This document shows positions 7,301-11,965 of a DNA stretch of 11,965 nucleotides, piece after piece. Source of the DNA: CAYPYI01 sp964415085. GTDB lineage: Bacteria; Bacillota; Clostridia; Tissierellales; Tissierellaceae. The stretch's first letter is position 1; each line of letters begins with the position of its first letter. The translations under genes were made by a program, and so were the position numbers. The notes below the pieces were generated by a model. It saw only the letters and a program-made list of their open reading frames with translations, searched no databases and was not told the DNA's origin. The stretch covers positions 1 through 11,965 of the forward strand of contig CAYPYI010000043.1 of assembly GCA_964415085.1 (NCBI GenBank), given 5' to 3'.

Positions 7301-8251
7301 ATGGATATTGAATATTTAAGATATGTTGTCGAAACAGCACGAATTGGATCTATATCAAAAGCTAGTAATAAGCTATTTATATCTCAATCATACTTAAGTA
7401 GAATTATACAAGAAATTGAATTTAAATTTAATATAATAATTTTTATAAGAACTAATAGAGGAGTTGAGTTAACTGAAGAAGGAAAAGAATTTGTTAAATA
7501 TGCAAAACACATGTTAAATACCTATGAGAAAATGAATACTATTAAAAATCCAATTAAATCTAAAGATACCTTAGAGTTAAAAATAAGTTCAATTAGATCT
7601 TCTCTATCCATGGAGGCCTTAATATTACTAGAAAGAGAAACTAAAAAAAGCAAGGTAAGATTAAAACTTGTAGAAAGCAACAACACGGATGTAATACGGG
7701 ATGTATATTATCTTCGATCAGATATCGGTGTATTAGTTCTTGATAGGAAAGAAAGAACCTATGCCATAAACCAATTAAAAAAAATGAAGTTATTATACTC
7801 TAAAGTTTCTAATTTAGAAAACCATATTGTTGTGGGTGAAAATCATCCTTTAAGTAAAAAAGAAAAAATAAATGTTGAGGACTTATATAATTATGGAGTT
7901 ATAAGATATAGTCCTTCATTCATTACAAAAACCACTGAAATTATAGGTACTTCTTTTACTGAATTTAGTCCTTCTTATGATCCTAATAAAATGGATAGAG
8001 TTATTGAGGTTGATGATAGGGGTTCTTTAAATAACATTTTAAATAATACAGATTATTATTTCTTAGGAATTGGCACTTCTAGAAGTGAGGATGGTATACT
8101 AGGTAATATATCTTTACTTATAGATGAATGTGATTTTTATCCTAATTATGAAATAGGGGTTATACATAATGAAGAAGTTGGCCTAAATAAAGAAGCTAAA
8201 AGATTTATTGAATTATTAACAGATGTATCTTATAATAAAATCCACATATAA
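7301..8251 (+). CDS. LysR-family transcriptional regulator of the divergent M20/permease operon
   Basis: The 316-residue protein has the standard LysR layout. Residues 1-60 form the winged helix-turn-helix: MDIEYLRYVVETARIGSISK (1-20), then ASNKLFISQSYLSRIIQEIE (21-40), the wing FIRTNRGVELTEEGKEFV (48-65), and a linker helix. A two-lobed effector-binding domain follows (about 90-300); it is divergent and gives no ligand clue. The length is normal for the family. The start has AGGAGAAAGG (7283-7292); an ATG at 7293 is out of frame. It is transcribed away from the M20 amidohydrolase operon with a LysR-type inverted repeat between them. It therefore most likely controls that operon in response to the substrate or a product, and probably itself as well. 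Activator or repressor status cannot be read from sequence. Confidence 0.9.
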   Translation: MDIEYLRYVVETARIGSISKASNKLFISQSYLSRIIQEIEFKFNIIIFIRTNRGVELTEEGKEFVKYAKHMLNTYEKMNTIKNPIKSKDTLELKISSIRSSLSMEALILLERETKKSKVRLKLVESNNTDVIRDVYYLRSDIGVLVLDRKERTYAINQLKKMKLLYSKVSNLENHIVVGENHPLSKKEKINVEDLYNYGVIRYSPSFITKTTEIIGTSFTEFSPSYDPNKMDRVIEVDDRGSLNNILNNTDYYFLGIGTSRSEDGILGNISLLIDECDFYPNYEIGVIHNEEVGLNKEAKRFIELLTDVSYNKIHI

Positions 8252-8280
8252 AAAACGCTTAATACAATATTAAGCGTTTT
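8250..8280. terminator. Bidirectional terminator between the LysR gene and mbl
   Basis: AAAACGCTTAATA (8252-8264) pairs perfectly with 8268-8280 around a CAA loop, a 13-bp stem. Six As at 8250-8255 give a U-tract for the minus transcript (murA-mbl). Four Ts end the stem on the plus side, so it also serves the LysR gene. The two genes end 36 bp apart. Confidence 0.85.
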
Positions 8281-8287
8281 ACATTAA

Positions 8288-9286
8288 TTAGTTTCTTTCT
8301 ATATCTAAATTTAAATCTTCTATCCATTCTAATGATTTTCCTGTTCCTAAAGCTACGCATTCAGTTGGATTTTCTGCAATAGATACTTTTATACCTATTT
8401 TATCTTGTATAAGTTTATCTATTCCTTCTAATAATGCTCCTCCACCTGTCATAACAACACCCTTATCTGCTATATCTGCTGCAAGTTCTGGCGGTGTTTT
8501 TTCAAGAACTGAATAAACAGTACTAACTATTTCAGTTACTGTATCGGATAAAGCTTCTAGCATATCTGAACTGCTTACTTCTACATTCATTGGAAGCCCT
8601 GTTACTAAACTACGTCCTTTAACTTCCTCGTATTTTTCAATTTCTGGCTTATATGCACAACCTATACTTTTCTTTAATGTTTCTGCTGATCTTTCTCCTA
8701 TTACCATACTATGTTTTTTTCTAATAAATTTAGTAATAGCATCATCAAAATCATCTCCACCAATTCTTATAGATTGGTTAACTACAAGTCCTCCTAAAGC
8801 AATAACTGCAACATCTGTCGTTCCTGCACCTATATCTATTACAATATTTCCATCTGGTTCAGTTATATCTATTCCTGCTCCAATGGCTGCTGCAATAGGT
8901 TCTTCTATGATGTATGTCTTATATGCTCCAGCATTATTACTTGCACCTATAACAGCTCTTTTTTCAACCCCTGTTATACCACTTGGAACACATATGATTG
9001 CTCTTGGTCTAAAAAATGTTCTATTAATTGATTTTTTTAAAAAATATTTTAACATTCTCTCTGTAATATCATAATCTGATATTACACCATCTTTTAATGG
9101 TCTTATAGCAGTTATATTTCCTGGAGTTCTACCTAACATTTGTCTTGCTTCTTCACCTACAGCTAAAAACTCACCTGTGTTTCTATCTATAGCTACTACT
9201 GCAGGTTCTTTAAGGATGACGCCTTTGCCCTTGACGTATACTAATACTGTAGAAGTCCCTAAGTCAATTCCAACATCTGCTCTCAT
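8288..9286 (-). CDS. mbl: Rod-shape-determining actin-like protein, Mbl/MreB family
   Basis: This 332-residue actin homologue polymerises under the membrane and guides the elongation machinery of peptidoglycan synthesis. The actin-fold nucleotide motifs are present: phosphate-1 DVGIDLGTST (4-13), connect-1 RPLKDGVISDYDIT (62-75), phosphate-2 DIGAGTTDVAV (151-161), and the adenosine motif MTGGGALLEGID (279-290). Also typical are VPSGITGVEKRAV (100-112) and IEEPIAAAIGAG (127-138). The length is full. The choice of Mbl over MreB rests on position, since in Bacillus mbl lies in the atp-murA region while mreB is next to mreCD-minCD. Sequence alone does not separate the paralogues here. AGGAGG (9299-9294) is seven bases from the ATG. 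The gene follows murA by 28 bp with no terminator, so the two are probably co-transcribed and end at the hairpin at 8250-8280. Confidence 0.9.
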   Translation of the reverse strand: MRADVGIDLGTSTVLVYVKGKGVILKEPAVVAIDRNTGEFLAVGEEARQMLGRTPGNITAIRPLKDGVISDYDITERMLKYFLKKSINRTFFRPRAIICVPSGITGVEKRAVIGASNNAGAYKTYIIEEPIAAAIGAGIDITEPDGNIVIDIGAGTTDVAVIALGGLVVNQSIRIGGDDFDDAITKFIRKKHSMVIGERSAETLKKSIGCAYKPEIEKYEEVKGRSLVTGLPMNVEVSSSDMLEALSDTVTEIVSTVYSVLEKTPPELAADIADKGVVMTGGGALLEGIDKLIQDKIGIKVSIAENPTECVALGTGKSLEWIEDLNLDIERN

Positions 9287-9314
9287 ACTTAATCCTCCTA
9301 AATAGATATTAATC

Positions 9315-10571
9315 TTATATAGTTTCTCTTTTTATTTTTGCTCCGATAGCTGAAAGTCTTTCTTCTATATTTTCATATCCTCTATCTATATGATATATAT
9401 CAACTATTTCTGTTCTACCTTCTGCTACTAATCCTGCTAATATTAAAGCTGCCCCAGCTCTTAAGTCAGAAGCTGTAACTCTAGCTCCTGTAAGCCCATC
9501 TACCCCACGAATAATTGCAGATTTTCCATCGATTTTAATATCTGCGCCCATTCTATTTAACTCATCTACATGTTTAAATCTATTTTCGAAAACAGTTTCA
9601 ATTATTACACTAGTACCTTTTGATAAAGTAGTCATTGCCATAAATTGAGCCTGCATATCTGTTGGGAATCCAGGGTATGGTAAAGTTTTTACATCTATAG
9701 CTTTTAATTCCTTATTACCTATAACTCTAACTGTTTCACCATTTTCAATTATTTCAACGCCTGCTTCTCTTAATTTTGCAATTACAGGTTTAATATGGCT
9801 TGTAATTATATTATCAACTATTACATCTCCACCTGTTATTGCCGCTGCTACTAAGAAAGTCCCTGCCTCAATTCTATCAGGTATAATTCTATGTTCTGTA
9901 CCTTTTAGCTTCTCTACTCCTGTAATTCTTATAGTTGATGTTCCGGCACCTTTAATATTACCACCTAATTTATTTAAAAAGTTTTGTAAGTCAGTAATTT
10001 CTGGTTCCATAGCTGCATTATCAATTATAGTTTCTCCTTCAGATAATACTGCTGCCATCATAATATTTTCTGTAGCTCCAACTGATGGGAAGTCTAAATA
10101 TATTCTACTTCCTACTAATTTATCAGCCTTAGCCGTAATATTACCATGTTCATTAGATATCTCTGCACCTAATGCCTTGAATCCCTTTAAATGTAAATCA
10201 ATTGGTCTATTTCCTATTGCACATCCACCTGGTAATGAGTTTACTGTTTTTCCCAGTCTGGCTAATAATGGTCCCATTACAAGCAAAGATGCCCTCATTT
10301 TACTCATTAACTCATATGGGGTTACATGATTCTTTACATTTTTTGAATTTATTCTAATTGTATTTTTTCCTAATTTTTCAACTTCAGAACCTAGTGATTC
10401 TAATACTTGGCACATTATCTCAACGTCTTTTAAATCTGGTACATCCTCTAAAACTATATCTTCTGTCCCTAATAGAGACGCTGCTAATATCGGTAATGCG
10501 GAGTTTTTAGCCCCGTTAACTCTAATAGTTCCATTTAACGGACCACTTTGTTCCACTACTATCATTTCCAA
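9315..10571 (-). CDS. murA: UDP-N-acetylglucosamine 1-carboxyvinyltransferase
   Basis: MurA transfers enolpyruvate from PEP to UDP-GlcNAc, the first committed cytoplasmic step of peptidoglycan synthesis and the fosfomycin target. The 418 residues match the family length. Active-site features are all visible: GAKN with Lys22/Asn23, MRAS (92-95), the loop LPGGCAIGNRP (113-123) with the fosfomycin-reactive Cys117, and PTDMQAQ (303-309) with Asp305. The presence of Cys117 predicts normal fosfomycin sensitivity of this enzyme. The start is TTG, giving MEMIVVE, which aligns with the MEKII start of Bacillus MurAA; the ATG two codons later is too far from the ribosome binding site. The gene has its own promoter upstream, isolated from the atp operon by a terminator, and continues into mbl. 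Low-GC Gram-positives often carry a second murA elsewhere; the atp-adjacent position suggests this is the MurAA-type copy. Confidence 0.95.
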   Translation of the reverse strand: MEMIVVEQSGPLNGTIRVNGAKNSALPILAASLLGTEDIVLEDVPDLKDVEIMCQVLESLGSEVEKLGKNTIRINSKNVKNHVTPYELMSKMRASLLVMGPLLARLGKTVNSLPGGCAIGNRPIDLHLKGFKALGAEISNEHGNITAKADKLVGSRIYLDFPSVGATENIMMAAVLSEGETIIDNAAMEPEITDLQNFLNKLGGNIKGAGTSTIRITGVEKLKGTEHRIIPDRIEAGTFLVAAAITGGDVIVDNIITSHIKPVIAKLREAGVEIIENGETVRVIGNKELKAIDVKTLPYPGFPTDMQAQFMAMTTLSKGTSVIIETVFENRFKHVDELNRMGADIKIDGKSAIIRGVDGLTGARVTASDLRAGAALILAGLVAEGRTEIVDIYHIDRGYENIEERLSAIGAKIKRETI

Positions 10572-10585
10572 AAATATCTCCTCCT
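10572..10585 (-). promoter_or_regulatory. Ribosome binding site supporting the TTG start of murA
   Basis: AGGAGGAG (10585-10578) leaves eight bases between AGGAGG and TTG (10571), but fourteen to the alternative ATG at 10565. TTG is therefore the better start, in agreement with the family N-terminus. Confidence 0.7.
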
Positions 10586-10702
10586 AAATTAATCATGTTA
10601 TATAAACTGAAAAGTCATTTACTATATATAATCTATATCTATACAACTATCTATTTCTAACTAATATAATATTTAACAAAACTTTATATTAAACCATTAT
10701 AT

Positions 10703-10731
10703 ATTATATCACTCTTTTCTATAGTTATCCA
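10703..10731 (-). promoter_or_regulatory. Predicted sigma-A promoter of murA-mbl
   Basis: TGGATA (10731-10726), 17 bp, then TATAAT (10708-10703) preceded by TGA gives an extended -10 promoter. The start would be near 10696, leaving a leader of about 125 nt with no evident riboswitch or stable hairpin. The -35 lies inside a TTATCCACA sequence. Confidence 0.6.
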
Positions 10732-10733
10732 CA
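10725..10733 (+). promoter_or_regulatory. Consensus DnaA box over the murA -35 element
   Basis: TTATCCACA is an exact DnaA 9-mer and is the only one I noticed in the window. It covers the murA -35. A single 9-mer can occur by chance; function is inference. Confidence 0.3.
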
Positions 10734-10756
10734 CATATAAAGTATATATTCTCTTT

Positions 10757-10791
10757 AAATAAAACATCTCCCTAAACTAGGGAGATGTTTT
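10757..10791 (-). terminator. Rho-independent terminator of the atp operon
   Basis: A perfect 14-bp stem, 10791-10778 with 10774-10761, around a 3-nt loop is followed on the minus strand by TTTTATTT. It starts at the base next to the atpC TAG stop (10792-10794) and separates the ATP synthase operon from murA. Confidence 0.9.
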
Positions 10792-11199
10792 CTATTTATG
10801 CTTTATAACGTCTAGTCTATTTAGTGCTCTTTTTAATGCAGCTTCTGCTCTTACAATGTCAATATCTTCACTTCTACCTTGACTTTCAAGTCTTTTTTCT
10901 GCTCTATCAAGGGCCTGTTTTGCTCTTTGTTCATCAATCTCATGTGGCCACTCAGCTGCATCAGTTACTATAGTTACTTTATTATCTATAACTGTAATAT
11001 ATCCTTCTACTACAGCTGCAACTTCTTCCTTACCATCTTTGAAAATTCTAACTTTACCTATTTTAAGTGGCGTTGCAATAGGAGATCTATTTTTTAAAAT
11101 TCCTATATCTCCTTCTGTACCTCTTACTATTACCCTATCAACTTCTCCTTCATAAAATGCTCTTTCAGGAGTAACAATCTCTAAGAATAATTCAGACAT
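10792..11199 (-). CDS. atpC: F-type ATP synthase epsilon subunit
   Basis: Epsilon is part of the central stalk of the F1 sector; it couples rotation to the catalytic subunits and can inhibit ATP hydrolysis. The 135-residue protein shows the two-part family structure. Residues 1-85 form the beta-sandwich: LEIVTPERAFYEGEVDRVIV (6-25), RGTEGDIGIL (26-35), and VVEGYITVIDNKVTIVTD (63-80). Residues about 88-133 form the helical hairpin rich in Ala, Glu and Arg, with ARAEKRL-like and AALKRALNRL repeats. It starts one base after the atpD stop; GGTGGAG within the end of atpD supports the ATG, so translation is coupled. It is the last gene of the atp operon. Confidence 0.95.
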   Translation of the reverse strand: MSELFLEIVTPERAFYEGEVDRVIVRGTEGDIGILKNRSPIATPLKIGKVRIFKDGKEEVAAVVEGYITVIDNKVTIVTDAAEWPHEIDEQRAKQALDRAEKRLESQGRSEDIDIVRAEAALKRALNRLDVIKHK

Positions 11200-11200
11200 A

Positions 11201-11965
11201 TTATCTCTCCACCTTTTTAGCTTTTTCTAGAACATTATCTATTGTTCCAGCCATTAAGAAAGCTGATTCTGGTACACTGTCATGTTTTCCTTCTAATATC
11301 TCTTTAAAACCTCTTACAGTTTCAGTTATTGGTACATATTCACCCTTAATTCCTGTAAATTGTTGTGCAACAAAGAATGGTTGTGATAAGAAGTTTCTTA
11401 CTTTTCTAGCTCTTGAAACTACTAGTTTATCTTCGTCTGATAACTCATCCATACCTAAGATTGCTATTATATCTTGTAAATCTGAATATCTTTGTAATAA
11501 TTCTTGTACTCCTGTTGCAACATCATAATGTTCTTGACCTACAATTTCTGGATCTAGTATTCTAGATGTACTATCTAATGGGTCAACTGCAGGATATATT
11601 CCAAGTTCTGCAATTGATCTTGATAATACTGTTGTAGCATCAAGATGGGCAAATGTTGTTGCTGGTGCAGGGTCAGTTAAGTCATCCGCTGGAACATATA
11701 CAGCCTGAACACTTGTTATTGAACCCTTTTTAGTTGAAGTTATTCTTTCTTGTAATGCACCCATTTCAGTTGCAAGTGTTGGTTGATAACCTACAGCTGA
11801 TGGCATTCTTCCTAAAAGTGCTGATACTTCAGAACCTGCTTGAGTAAATCTAAATATATTATCTATAAAAAGTAAAACGTCTTGGTTTTCTTTATCTCTA
11901 AAATGTTCAGCCATAGTAAGACCTGTTAGAGCTACTCTCATTCTTGCTCCTGGTGGCTCATTCAT
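11201..11965 (-). CDS. atpD: F-type ATP synthase beta subunit, C-terminal part, cut by window edge
   Basis: The beta subunit carries the catalytic nucleotide sites of the F1 sector. Only the last 254 codons lie in the window, and the Met at 11965 is internal (MNEPPGARMRVALTGLTMAE, as in other beta subunits), not the start. Visible hallmarks are LLFIDNIFRFTQAGSEVSAL (31-50 of this fragment), Walker-B-like, MPSAVGYQPTLATEMG, QERITSTKKGSITSVQA, YVPADDLTDPAPATTFAHLD, YPAVDPLDSTSR, VGQEHYD, and the catch loop MDELSDED. The P-loop and catalytic Glu lie to the right, outside the window. The other atp genes are expected there as well. Confidence 0.97.
   Translation of the reverse strand: MNEPPGARMRVALTGLTMAEHFRDKENQDVLLFIDNIFRFTQAGSEVSALLGRMPSAVGYQPTLATEMGALQERITSTKKGSITSVQAVYVPADDLTDPAPATTFAHLDATTVLSRSIAELGIYPAVDPLDSTSRILDPEIVGQEHYDVATGVQELLQRYSDLQDIIAILGMDELSDEDKLVVSRARKVRNFLSQPFFVAQQFTGIKGEYVPITETVRGFKEILEGKHDSVPESAFLMAGTIDNVLEKAKKVER

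Noticed and set aside
8883..9074. Plus-strand ORF of 63 codons
   Set aside because: It is antisense to the conserved nucleotide-binding core of mbl and has no start signals.
10572..10700. Possible riboswitch or structured leader upstream of murA
   Set aside because: The leader is almost pure A/T, with only weak TATATA pairings and no conserved riboswitch elements.
10879..11097. Plus-strand ORF of 72 codons
   Set aside because: It is antisense to atpC, with a Phe/Cys/Ser-rich product typical of a shadow frame.
11201..11965. Met at 11965 as the atpD start
   Set aside because: The residues that follow match an internal segment of beta subunits; the real start and P-loop are outside the window.

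Overview
The window comes from a very AT-rich, low-GC Gram-positive (Bacillota) chromosome, most likely a member of the class Clostridia. The evidence is the A/T-loaded codon use (AGA for Arg, ATA for Ile), strong AGGAGG-type ribosome binding sites, two TTG starts, and the gene content: an F-type ATP synthase operon end, murA, an mreB/mbl paralogue, and a long-form urocanase. The genus cannot be fixed from the sequence alone. No rRNA, tRNA, IS element, CRISPR array or prophage gene was seen.

Layout. (1) 1-1476, minus: the first 492 codons of urocanate hydratase (hutU), running off the left edge. (2) 1477-1821: a divergent intergenic region with promoter-like sequences. (3) 1822-4170, plus: a large exported phosphodiester-glycosidase (NAGPA) family protein, closed by a perfect 30-bp palindrome that serves as terminator. 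(4) 7082-4216, minus: a tight three-gene operon of an M20 amidohydrolase followed by two small polytopic membrane proteins. (5) 7301-8251, plus: a divergent LysR-type regulator, with a clear LysR-type inverted repeat in the shared promoter region. (6) 11965-8288, minus: the 3' part of atpD, then atpC, a terminator, murA with its own promoter, and an mbl/mreB gene. This last block keeps the Bacillus-like order atpD-atpC-murA-mbl but lacks the sporulation genes usually found between murA and mbl.

How the genes work together. The right-hand block is housekeeping: ATP synthesis, the first committed step of peptidoglycan synthesis, and the actin-like scaffold that guides wall synthesis. The left and centre are accessory catabolism: histidine breakdown through urocanate, and a regulator-hydrolase-permease module. 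The module has the same logic as E. coli abgR/abgABT (LysR regulator divergent from M20 hydrolase plus transporter for p-aminobenzoyl-glutamate), but AbgT is replaced by an uncharacterised pair of six-helix-like membrane proteins. It is the best candidate here for an undescribed system: a two-subunit importer feeding an N-acyl-amino-acid or dipeptide-type substrate to a cytoplasmic hydrolase. The hutU and M20 promoters share an AAAACGTTT element, placed where a catabolite repressor (CcpA-like) would block RNA polymerase.
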